From: Zingiber officinale
Lineage: Eukaryota; Streptophyta; Magnoliopsida; Zingiberales; Zingiberaceae
Length of the DNA stretch: 64,000 bases
Assembly: GCF_018446385.1 (NCBI RefSeq)
Contig: NC_055996.1
Coordinates: forward strand, 48,034,365 to 48,098,364
Direction of reading: 5' to 3'
A program made the position numbers and the translations under genes. The notes beneath the pieces are model-generated. The model ran no database searches. It was not told the DNA's origin and saw nothing but the letters and a program-made list of their open reading frames with translations. This document shows positions 1-10,428 of this stretch, piece by piece; the stretch's first letter is position 1; every line of letters begins with the position of its first letter.

Positions 1-835
1 CCCCCTCTGTTGATGGCTGAGATGTCTGAGCCACCATATCTTTCATTTGTTGCTGTATAAAAAAAATATAATATCTACTTTGATCAGTATTACTAAATAC
101 TAATCAAGATAGAAATGAACAAATGTAATAAAGTTAATAATCTTATATGTAAAATCTGAGATCAAGAATTAACAAATGACCCATCCTTCTTCTTGTAGGT
201 CTTGAGAAATATCTCCATACATATGGGTTGTCGGGTAACCTCATGTTCCTACATACAAAATAATTTTAGATAAAATTATATAAGTTTGGTAATAAATACA
301 AAATTTGTTACAAAGTATAACTTTAAATTATACTCACCAGATCTATGGTATGTAGAACAATAGATTTGTATCCTGACGTATGCTGAGCAGTTCTAGTGCT
401 CGGGCCACCTAGCTCTGTATTTATATTTTCTTTTACCTTTTCAACATTTGCTTGTCATCTTTCTATAGCCCAGGTGGTTGTCCATGTACTCCATATAGCC
501 TCAGAAACATACGTAGGCATAGTGTCCTTCCTTCTCATATAGTACATATGATCTCTGTAAAGTTTGGCACAGTAAATATTCCATGTAGCTTTAAATTGCT
601 CTTCTTATTTGTTCTCCCATGTATATCTTTTCTGTAATTATAAGTTAAACATTTATTTTAAATGAAAACTATATTATAGAATATCAAACATATTAAATTT
701 ATTTACCACAAATTATTATAATAGAATAGCTTCATCTCCTAGTCTACATGCCTCCATATAGTATTAGATGCGCAAACTCGTTCTTTGAATTTTCCAGTGA
801 TATATGTGGCAACTCGGTGGGCATCTGGAGTGAAC
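1..835 (-). pseudogene. TnpA-like (Transposase_24-type) gene of the outer CACTA, exons 2 onward, decayed
   Basis: On the minus strand, exon 2 (835-707) follows an acceptor ending GTGCAG and ends at a GTAAAT donor. Exon 3 (631-338) lies between ATTACAG and a GTGAGT donor. Exon 4 starts at 248 after TATGTAG and includes a KKKDGSFVNS-like motif common in Transposase_24 proteins. Coding for QQMKDMVAQTSQ is visible at about 1-50. Each of exons 2, 3 and 4 has in-frame stops, for example the TAG at 739-741 where a Trp codon is expected and a TAA and a TGA in exon 3. The protein would bind element ends. Exon 1 is at 18,006-18,067, separated by the inner CACTA. The 3' end lies outside the window. Confidence 0.7.
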
Positions 836-873
836 CTGCACGAAATAATATTAAGTTATGAGAAATATGTTAT

Positions 874-876
874 ATA
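874..876. repeat. Left 3-bp target-site duplication (ATA) of inner CACTA
   Basis: ATA directly precedes the CACTAC terminus and is matched by ATA at 17,969-17,971 right after GTAGTG. CACTA elements make 3-bp duplications, so this fixes both boundaries. Confidence 0.9.
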
Positions 877-1100
877 CACTACAACAAAAACCCTCATAGA
901 CATCAGTGGAACAACAACGGTTTTAAGCAAAAACCGATGTCTTTGAGTATTTTACACCGGTTTTCCAAAAACCGGTGTCTATGAGCACGGATTTTAGCTC
1001 ATAGACATCGGTTTTTTAGGCGATGTCTATGAGCGCCCTTTTTTCGTTAATAGACACCGATTTTAACAGCGATTTTTAAAACAAGGTGTTAATGAACCAA
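877..1100 (+). repeat. Left terminal inverted repeat and subterminal repeats of inner CACTA
   Basis: After the TIR, motifs such as ATAGACATCGG, ACCGGTGTCTATGAG and CGATGTCTATGAG recur in both orientations. In En/Spm, such subterminal repeats bind the TnpA protein; that role is inferred here. The same motif family recurs at the right end. Confidence 0.8.
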
Positions 1101-1988
1101 AATAAAATATTTTAATTTTCCCACCAGCCAAAATTTGCAACACTGTGAAGTTCCCTCCAAACCTAAATCTATATCGCGCCCCTTCCTCCGTGCGACCATA
1201 TCTCTCGCCTAAACCTAAACCTAAACCTCTGACCATCCGACCATCTCTCTCAGCCTAAACCTAAACCTCCGACCATCTCTCTCAACCTCATCTCCCTCTT
1301 CCCCCTTCCTAGATCGACGCCCCTTCCTCTCCCGATCAGGATCAAGACACGACGCCCTTGCTTCTCCGTCCAACCACACCGCATCTCCTCCAACTCCTCC
1401 ATTTGGTTGAGAAGAGGAGGCCTTCTTCGCATTCCAGTAGTTTTTTCCTTCATCCATCTCCGGTCCAGCATTCACTGCCACCGCTCGAGTCCTTCTTCAC
1501 ATTCCGGTAATTTTTCCTTTATACATCGTCGCTATTGAATTTCTTCCTCATCTTCGACAATTTCATCTTCTTGATGTCTCGTTTGCAAGTATTAATTGAT
1601 TAATGCATGCAATGTGTTTGATGAATTTCCTCAAACACTACCTTGAGTTGATTTTATCATTTTTGTTTGATAGATTGAGGAGTTGTTAGTTCCTGTTGCT
1701 AAGTTGGTTTTATGTAATCCTTGAACTATAAAGTTTCTTTTATGTCTATGCTAATTCTTTTCACTGATATGTCATGGTTTCTGGTTTAGAAATTTATTGG
1801 TATAATGATGAAGTAGTTGGTTTCTGGTTTATGAAATTTATTTGTATCCTTTTCTTGGTAAGCGTAGTTGGTTTCTTGGAGGACCCGCATAGTTAATTTA
1901 TTTGTATAATGATGGATTAAGAATTTTGGCTCATTGTTGTAATTGTCTTGATATTTTTGATTGATTTTAGATTCATTAGTACAACAAA
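1101..1988 (+). promoter_or_regulatory. 5' region of the inner CACTA transposase gene (no coding)
   Basis: This stretch lies between the subterminal repeats and the transposase start. It contains a pyrimidine-rich, GC-richer block (about 1,140-1,500) with repeated CCTAAACCT units near 1,209-1,230 and 1,253-1,268, then AT-rich DNA. It is likely promoter, 5' leader and perhaps a leader intron. Short reading frames on the opposite strand look like chance. No specific TATA box was assigned. Confidence 0.4.
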
Positions 1989-4900
1989 ATGGACAAGGCA
2001 TGGATGGAAAAGGATAGATTATCACATGAGTTTGAACTTGGACTAGAATCTTTCTTGCAATTTGCGCTGCAACATGCTACTAATCCTACTAGTATACCTT
2101 GTCCTTGTACGAAATGTGGCAATCTATGGAACAATAATATTAACAGCATAAGGGCACATGTGTACTGTAATGGTATAGACTTAACATACAAAAAATGGAT
2201 ATGGCATGGGGAAGAATCTGTATTAGGAGATTTAAAGAAAGAGAATGATGCAGCTGGAGAAAGTGAAAACTATTTTGCTGATAAACCTATAGATATGGTA
2301 CATGCTGCATATGAAAGTTTAGAGAATCCAGATCAATTTATAAAATTACTTGAGGATGCTGAGAAACCCCTGTATGTTGAGCATACTAAATTTACAAAGT
2401 TATTTGTAATTGTGCAATTATATAACTTGAAAGCGAAATACAGCTGGAGTGATAATAGTTTTACTGAACTATTTGTCTTGTTTGGAGAAATGCTTCCCGT
2501 TGACAATGAATTGCCTTTATCTTTATATGATGCGAAGAAAAGCTTATGTGCAATGGGGATGACTTATAAGAAAATACATGCTTGCCCTAATGATTGTGTC
2601 TTATACTGGAAGGAGTATGAGGATTTTACCGATTGTCCTACTTGTGGGTTATCAAGGTGGAAGTTGGCCAAGAATTCTAGGATAATTGAAGGAGTCCCTG
2701 CAAAAATTTTATGGTACTTTCCTCCTATTCCTAGATTTCAAAGAATGTTTCGGAGCAAGGAAATATCTAAGGAGTTAATTTGACATGCTAATAAAAGAGT
2801 ATGTGATGCCTATATGCGACATCCAGCTGATGCACCTTGTTGGAGACTTGTGGATCATAATTGGCCAAATTTTGCTTCTAAGACAAGAAATCTAAGGTTG
2901 GCCATAGCAGCTGATGGGATTAATCCTCATAGTTTGATGAGTTCTACATATAGTTGTTGGCCAGTTATAATGATCACCTATAACCTTCCTCCATGATTGT
3001 GTATGAAGAGAAAATATATGATGCTCACGTTGTTGATTTCTGGTCCTAAACAGCCGGGAAATGACATTGATGTGTACTTGGCGCCTTTGATTGACGATTT
3101 AAAAGAATTATGGGAAGTTGGTGTTGAAGCATATGATGCACACCGAGAAGAAAGATTCTTGCTTAGAGCTGTCCTATTGTGGACAATTAATGATTTTCCG
3201 GCATATGGAAACCTGGCAGGATGCATTATAAAAGGATATCAAGCATGCCCTATCTGTGGTGAGAAAACTTGTGCAAAAAGGTTGAAGCATAGTAAAAAAA
3301 TGTCATTTACAGGTCATAGACGGTTTCTTCGTAGAGATCATCCTTATCGAAGGCAGAAGAAGGCATTTGATGGGACACAAGACTTTACTATGGCCCCAAA
3401 ACCACTAAGCGGTGATGAAGTTTTAAAAAAAGTAGAAGGAATTACATGCCGATGGGGAAAAATTAGAGCAAATCTTCAATCAAAGGAAAATGATGGTAAG
3501 TCCTGTTGGAAAAAAAAATCGATATTCTTTGAACTTGAGTATTGGAAAGATTTGCATGTTCGACATGTTCTTGATGTGATGCACATAGAGAAAAACGTTT
3601 GCGAAAGTTTGATTGGTACATTACTTGATATGCCAGGAAAGACAAAAGATGGAATTGCAGCAAGAAATGACCTAGTGGATATGAAAATTAGGGGAGAATT
3701 AACACCACAAAAAGGGGAGAAAAGGACATTTTTGCCCCCAGCATATTATACATTAAGCAAGGATGAGAAAAGAAGACTTTGTAATTCATTGTTCGGAATT
3801 AAGGTTCCCACGGGTTACTCCTCCAACATCAAAAACCTTGTCTCAATGAAGGATCTAAAACTGGTTGGTCTTAAATCACATGACTGTCACACCTTAATGC
3901 AACATTTGCTTCCAATTGCCATCCGTGGTGTTCTACCCAAGCATATCAGAAATGCTATCACAAGGTTTTGTTTCTTATTCAATGTGTTATGTAACAAAGT
4001 AATAGATGCCTCAAAGTTGGATAATGTACAAATAGAAATTGTGACGACGTTGTGTCTGTTTGAAAAGTATTTTCCACCTTCATTTTTTGATATAATGGTT
4101 CACTTAACAGTTCATCTCGTGCGTGAGGTCAAGTTGTGTGGACCAGTTTGGTATAGATGGATGTTTCCGTTTGAAAGATATATGAAAACATTGAAAGGTT
4201 ATGTGCGGAATAGAAATCGACCAGAAGGATGCATGGTTGAATGTTATATTGCTGAAGAAGCTGTAGAGTTTTGCTCAGAATTTCTATCTAATATGAACAC
4301 GATAGGGATTCCATCAAAGCATCGTGAAACAATACTCACTAAGTCCTTGTCAGGTGCCAAGGTGCACTTCTGTTGTCACGATGAGTGGGAACAAGCACAT
4401 CGTTATGTATTGGAAAATGAAGCTGAGGTTGATCCTTACATTGTGTAAGCCCTCTAGTTCAGTAATAATCTCCTGAAATTGTTTAAAAAAATATCTTATT
4501 AATCTCTTCAAAAATTTTTGATTAGGGAACATATGACACACTTGAAGCAAAAATTTCCTATTAAAGGTGCAAAGTGGTTACAAGATAAGCACCACAGAAG
4601 TTTTATTTCTTGGTTCCATGAACATGTAAGTACCATAAATATTAGCATGTTTATTATTGAACACAAGAACTTTAAGAATTTTAATAATTAAACCCCCTTA
4701 TGATGAATTGTAGGTTACAAATACAACATCATCTTCCTCCAATCAATTATCAGAAAAAAAGTGAAGCTGTTGGCAAATGGACCTAGCAAGCAAGTGCTAA
4801 AATACTCTAGTTATATGATCGATGGGGTCACTTATTACACGAAAGAACGTGATAATGTTACAGTTGTTCAAAACTCGAGTGTAAGCTTGCTCGCACAAAC

Positions 4901-5369
4901 AATGCAAGTTGCAAGTTCAAAGGATAAGAATCCAATTATAACATACATGATGTATTATGGTGTGATACAAGAAATATGGGAGCTCAATTACCATGATTTT
5001 CGAGTTCCAATGTTTAAGTGTGATTGGGTAGAGAATAACACTGGCATTAGAGTAGATGATAATGGTTTCACCTTGGTAAATCTTAAGAGAATGGAATTCA
5101 AATTCGACCCATTTATCTTGGGCACTCAAGCAAAGCAAGTATTTTATGTAGAAGACCCTCAAGATCCCACATGGTCTATTGTACTTTCAACTACAAATAG
5201 AGAGTATTTTGAATACATCACTGATGATAAGTTGGGAGATCCTTCAATCCACTACCAATGTTTCACAAAAGGGATGACATCAATGGATATTGACGAAACT
5301 GATGACAATGAACCATCCTGTATTCGTGGAGATTGTGATGGGATTTGGGTTGACAATGAGAATTTTTAG
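1989..5369 (+). pseudogene. TNPD-like CACTA transposase gene, broken by two TGA stops and a frameshift
   Basis: This is the En/Spm-type transposase that would cut and join element ends in the nucleus. Exon 1 (1,989-4,444) begins at an ATG and encodes, in order, a Cys-rich transposase-associated region (CTKCGN), the central Transposase_21 region (LWEVGVEAYDAH, WTINDFPAYG, MHIEKN) and the DUF4218 region (KSHDCHTLMQ, CGPVWYRWMFPFERYMK). Exon 2 is 4,526-4,625. Exon 3 starts at 4,714 and carries the DUF4216-like C-terminal part (about 4,930-5,150). GT/AG borders fit both introns. The frame is broken by TGA at 2,781-2,783 and 2,994-2,996, and by a shift in a run of seven A at 4,754-4,760. The same frame reads through both TGAs, so they are point nonsense changes, not gene ends. 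The product is inferred from family motifs. Confidence 0.85.
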
Positions 5370-8300
5370 TTTGGTAACTTTATTTATGGTTTATATATGT
5401 GACTATTTACTTTATTTTGGTAATTTTGGTTCATTGTTTGGTAGTAGTTTTTTTTTTAAATATACGAATGTTTACTTTGTTGTGATTTTGAATGATATGC
5501 TCTGCTCTATTTCAAATTCTCACTGTTATGATTAGGTTTTCGACACAATGAACACTAGAAAAAAGGCCCATTTAGCACGTGATGATGATAAGTATTCACA
5601 CACAAATGCAAAAGACAAAGAACAAGATCAAAAAGAGGGTGCTGAGGATAGCCAGGACATAGGATCAGACGGGATGGCCCAAACAACAAGATCAAAAAGA
5701 GGTCGTACACAAATGAATAAGCTTGTTGTTCAAAGGGTTCAGGGAGTTAAACAAAGTGTCAAATTTAATGAGTATGGACAGCCAGTTGGCCAAAAGGCTT
5801 CTGAATTGCAAAGTTTTATTGGTGTGCTTGCTCGGGAAAAAGTTAATATTAATTACCACTCTTGGAAGCAAGTGCCGAATGAAGTTAAGAACATGATATG
5901 GGAATCCGTCAATGTAAGTAACATGATACTTTCTTATGTGATGCATTTTTTTCTTTTCTTTTATTTATATACTTAAGATATTTGTTTGTGTAGTTGACAT
6001 ACCAACTGGACCCAAAATGGAGGAATGGGTGTTTGATCTCTGCAAACACCAAGTGGCGTCAGTATAAAACTCACCTCACCAGGACATTCATCCAGCCAAT
6101 AGAAATAATCCGAAGCTTCTCAATAAGGTACCTCAAGGGCATTGCATTTCACGTGAAGATTGGGGTAGTTTTGTGATTAATCGGATGTCTGAAGACTTTA
6201 TAGTAAGTTGTTTAAGGTGGTCTTTTTAAATTCCAGTTGATATATGTGGTTATAATTCATCTATCACTATGTAGAGGAAAAGTGAACTACAAAGTCAAAG
6301 AAGCAAGGCAAACTTATACCCTCATCGTCTTTCTCGAAAAGGATATGCGAGTTTGTTTGAAGAAATAGTAAGTATTTAGTTAACATTAAATTCCTACTTA
6401 TGGTTGTCATAGTTGGTGTTGAGTACGTTGACTTCATGTGGTTTTTTGCTTACAGTCCAGTGTTTTATGTGATGACGATGAGATAAACAGAGTCATCCTC
6501 TGGAAGAGAGGGCGGCTCAACAAAGCTGGGGAATTTGTTGGCGATGAGTTGAAGCAAACAGTGAATAAGATTGTAAGCAAAAGTATACATAAATTGCTTA
6601 TTTTGTATATATATGATATATGTATATATTTAAAGTTATTGTATTTGGATGCATGATAGGATGATTATATTCTCCAAAAGAAGGATGGTAAGATGCCCTT
6701 TACCAAACCATTTGAAGATATTCTCACAAAGGCCTTGAATTCTAACGAACATGGTGGGCGTGTGAGAGGCATAGGAGCAAATGTCACTCCATCATCCTTC
6801 TTCAAGGTTGCTAGAGGGAAGGTGCAAATTGATAAGGCTGCCTATGAAAGGCAACAGAAAGAGTTTAAGGAGGCAAAAGCTATGCTTTCTGACCAAGATG
6901 ACAGAATAGAAAAATTGGAAGCAATGGTGTTGAAACTATCTGGTCGAGAATTTGAGAGTGAGGAGAAGGGTAGCTGCTCAGTTAAACCACAATGCCTCCT
7001 CGATATAAAACCTGAAGTTGAACGTCATAGGCGCCTCTCAAATGAAGGCCTAGAAGAACATGATGATGATGATGTGAAAGTTATTGAGAAGGATTCGGCT
7101 TTACAGGTTAAATATATATTTCACGTTGATATTATTATCCCATCGTTAGTATCTAATGAATCTTGTAAAGCACTATATGTTGAAGATTCATTAATTGTTT
7201 GTCTTATAGGGAAAAGCAGCGATGTTGTTATTGCAGCCTAATGACAAGACTATTGCATATGGGATAATTGTCTCTGTTAATGGACCTGGCAACTTTATTG
7301 ATGATGTTCCATTACCCGTGAATTGCATGAGGATTGCCATTGATAAAGAAATTGATCAATCAGCACCACTGCCTGTTGCAATCCCGTCTACATGTCAGAG
7401 TATTGGGGATGCTGTAGGTGGTTATATGGCTTGGCCTGTGCACTTAATCAGCATGCGAGATGAGGTAAATGTGATAAAGTGTTGTCTAAATTTTGTGTAC
7501 ATTTAAAGTATGTCACATATCTAATATATATATGGTTGTATCTACATATGTAGAAGACCAGGAAGAAAAAAGTTGACAACAGACAAGAGAAGTCTAAGTT
7601 ACAATCGTCCAATGTGCCAAGACCCTTACACATCTTATATATTTATTTTCAACGTCTTGATGAAACAGAGAATGTGATTTTGGAATTAGTTCCTGATGTA
7701 TTTGGCATGGAGCGCACAGTCCATGTTAATTGCGATGACATATTTCCCTTTTGTGAATTGAAGTCAATCACAGACACTTGCATAGTTGTGTATATGTGGT
7801 AAGCTTTCAATTGAATTGGACTTTATTTATGTGTTTCATTAATTTAGATTTCATCATTTTTTGGGGATATTTTCCAATTGTAGGCATCTATATAGAAAGA
7901 TGCAGGAAAAGATGTTGCTGCAGGATTTCAGATTGGTGGATCCAGTGCCTGTGGAATATGTACCATCAAGAAATCAGAATAGAGATTCATCCAAGAACAG
8001 TTGAATAAAAGGGCTTGTTACTTAAGCAGTAGGCTAATTGGTACCTCATCTGGTCAATTGGTTGTTGTGTCATGCAACGTTGGGTGAGTAAGAATAACAT
8101 TATATATCACTCTCACTTGCATATTTTGAGAACTTACAAGATGCATATATACACTAATTATATTTCTTTGTGTAGTTTTCACTGGATTTTGACTATCATC
8201 AATGTTGAGAAGGAGATTATTTTTTTGTTGGATCCTCTTAGTCATCGCATTCGTGATCAAGATTGGAAATATGTTGTCAACATGTAAGTTTTTTGGCTTC

Positions 8301-8489
8301 TTTTCTTACCTTTGTTGAAACATGTATGTATTTTGATGTGGCAATACAATTCCCACGGGTTATATGCATGAAGGGCCTTGAAAATGTATAATGCGGAGGC
8401 TGGAAGGAAAGGGAAAAAACAACCAACATGGGTAGTTGTCAAGGTATGTCCTTTTGATTAGCAACTGTTTTAGTATCCTTGAAGGAGTT

Positions 8490-8494
8490 ATTCC
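8490..8494. repeat. 5-bp target-site duplication ATTCC (left); right copy 16,323-16,327
   Basis: ATTCC immediately precedes TGTTGG at 8,495 and immediately follows CTAACA at 16,322. The match identifies one LTR-element insertion event. Confidence 0.95.
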
Positions 8495-8619
8495 TGTTGG
8501 TGCAATATCCCTCAGGTCAAGGTTGACCTGGTTAACCAAGCTGAGTCTTGGTTTGGGTTTAGATGTTTGACAATAAGATACTGATTGAAGGAGAGTCAAG
8601 TAGGTCAAGGTTGACCGGT

Positions 8620-9110
8620 TACTTGACTGGAAATCCTGGAGAGTGAAGCCAGGTGAAAGTCCTGACTGGGATGTTAGGCAGAAGGAAATCCTGGTGAGTG
8701 AAGCCAGGTGAAAGTCCTAGTGAGTGAAGCTAGGCAGATGGAAATCCTGGTGAGTGAAGCCAGGTGAAAGTCCTAGTGAGTGAAGCTAGGCAGATGGAAA
8801 TCCTGGTGAGTGAAGCCAGGTGAAAGTCCTAGTGAGTGAAGCTAGGAAATTGGGTGAAGCCAGGTGAAAGTCCTAGTGAGTGAAGCTAGGCAGATGGAAA
8901 ACCCTAGTGAGTGAAGCTAGGTGAAAGTCCTAGTGAGTGAAGCTAGGCAGATGGAAAGTCCTAGTGAGTGAAGCTAGGCAGGTGGAAAGTCCTAGTGAGT
9001 GAAGCTAGGCAGATGGAAAGTCCTAGTGAGTGAAGCTAGGCAGATGGAAAACCCTAGTGAGTGAAACTAAGTGAAAGTCCTGGTGAGTGAAGCCAGGCAA
9101 GGGAAAATCC
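8620..9110 (+). repeat. Tandem hairpin array, CCTAG...CTAGG type, in 5' LTR
   Basis: Units alternate between TCCTGGTGAGTGAAGCCAGG and TCCTAGTGAGTGAAGCTAGG. Each has complementary ends, so each unit can fold into a small hairpin. The 3' LTR copy of the array (14,700-15,130) has fewer units. Function unknown. Confidence 0.85.
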
Positions 9111-9529
9111 AGATGGATCAAGGATGATCGGACATCTGGTATTGGGAAGTCCAAGTAGGTCAAGGGAGTGACTGGATACTTGGCAAGGAAGGAAATCCAG
9201 ATGGGTCAAGGTTGACCAGACATCTGGTGGAAGTCCAAGTAGGTCAAAGGATTGGCTGGATACTTGGCAAGGAAGGAAATCCAGATGGATCAAGGATGAT
9301 CGGACATCTGGTGTTGGGAAGTCCAAGTAGGTCAAGGGAGTGACCGGATACTTGGCACGACGAGTAAAAGTCCAAGTGGGTCAAAGGGATTGACCGGACA
9401 CTTGGTGGGGAGTCCTGGCAGGTCAAGGGAGTGACCAGATGCTAGGCATGATGTACCAACAGGTCAAGGTTGACCGGATGTTGGTTAGGGAGGTATGGGA
9501 CTTGGTTTTGGGCAAAAACCAAGTTCTGG

Positions 9530-9785
9530 ATCGATCCGTGGATCGATCCAGGCTCTGGATCGATCCAGATTCTTCCCAGCGAACAGAGAGCTTCTGGATC
9601 GATCCGTGGATCGATCCAGAGGTCCTGATCGATCAGCCGATCGATCGGGACGATGCTGCTTCGCGCGATAAGCGCTGGATCGATCCGTGGATCGATCCAG
9701 GCGAGCACAGAGGCGCTCTGGATCGATCCATGGATCGATCCAAAGCCTCCCCGATCGATTCGGAACATTTGAATCGATCGGGATC
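9530..9785 (+). promoter_or_regulatory. Cluster of GATCGATC palindromes in U3 just upstream of the TATA-like box
   Basis: Near-perfect palindromes such as TGGATCGATCC...GGATCGATCCA recur about six times with short spacers, ending roughly 20-270 bp upstream of TTTATAG (9,801). The position suggests an enhancer or promoter role; this is inference. Reading frames here are repetitive Asp-Arg-Ser on both strands and are artefacts of the palindromes. Confidence 0.6.
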
Positions 9786-10298
9786 CGACCGTTGGCGTCG
9801 TTTATAGCTGCAGGCGTGCGATGGTTGCGGTATCACTTCTTGACCGATTCATTCCAGCTCTTCACCAGCTTCTCCACAGCTCTCTACAAGCACGTGATCG
9901 CCAGTTCTTGAAGGTTCTTGGAGGCTTTCCAAGTCAAGAGGCGGATCCATTGCAAGAGGAAGAAGTTAGGGTTAGGGTTTTCACTGCATTTCTTGTAAGC
10001 TTTTACTTAATCTTTACTACCCTTTCTTCTTCTTGTACTGAGAGTCTTGTAGGGCTTCTCCGCCCTCGGTAGTTACCGAAAAGGAGTGTTTCATAGTGGA
10101 GGGTGCGTGCGTGGTGTGGATCCTTGGATTAGTCACCTCCTTTGGAGGTGGATACCAAGTAAAATCCTAGTGTTAGCGTGATTGTATTTGTTTCTGTATT
10201 TTCCGCTGCATATCCTTGAAGAAACAAGCAACGCCAAGCGACGAGCACGCGACGAGCTATTCACCCCCCCCCCTCTAGCTACTTTTGGTCCTAACAAG

Positions 10299-10310
10299 TG
10301 GTATCAGAGC
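10299..10310 (+). other. Primer-binding site (initiator tRNA-Met type)
   Basis: TGGTATCAGAGC starts two bases after the 5' LTR. This is the usual plant copia primer site complementary to the 3' end of initiator tRNA-Met. Confidence 0.92.
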
Positions 10311-10428
10311 GAGGCCGCTCTTCACCGGAATCATCGCCGGAAGGGTCAAGCATATCAAGAAAAGCTAGAGGGTGAATAAGTTGGAGCAAATTCTTCAAGT
10401 TCAAGATTTTATCAAGCTCAACTTCAAG

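Larger units (their letters stand above)
8495..10296 (+). repeat. 5' LTR of the Gag-only element
   Basis: It runs from TGTTGGTGCAAT to TCCTAACA, followed two bases later by the primer site. Sub-structure is a tandem array of CCTAGTGAGTGAAGCTAGG units (about 8,620-9,110), arrays of AAGTCCAAGTAGGTCAA ... GGATACTTGG units (about 9,110-9,480), a cluster of GATCGATC palindromes (9,530-9,785), a TATA-like TTTATAG at 9,801, then the transcribed part and the C-rich end just before CTCTAGCT. Confidence 0.93.

Noticed and set aside
1209..1230. Interstitial telomere repeat
   Set aside because: CCTAAACCTAAACC differs from the plant CCCTAAA unit and is only a few copies, within promoter-like DNA.
1221..1481. 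Two minus-strand open frames near the left CACTA end
   Set aside because: They lie in pyrimidine-rich promoter DNA, overlap in two frames of one strand and show no domain.
9054..9426. Minus-strand frame with repeated DLLGLP motifs
   Set aside because: It arises from the tandem LTR array and appears identically in the other LTR (15,085-15,457).
9439..9911. Overlapping open frames on both strands with Asp-Arg-Ser repeats (also 15,470-15,936 and 54,941-55,355)
   Set aside because: They come from translating GATCGATC palindromes, which give similar peptides on both strands; they lie in LTR promoter DNA.
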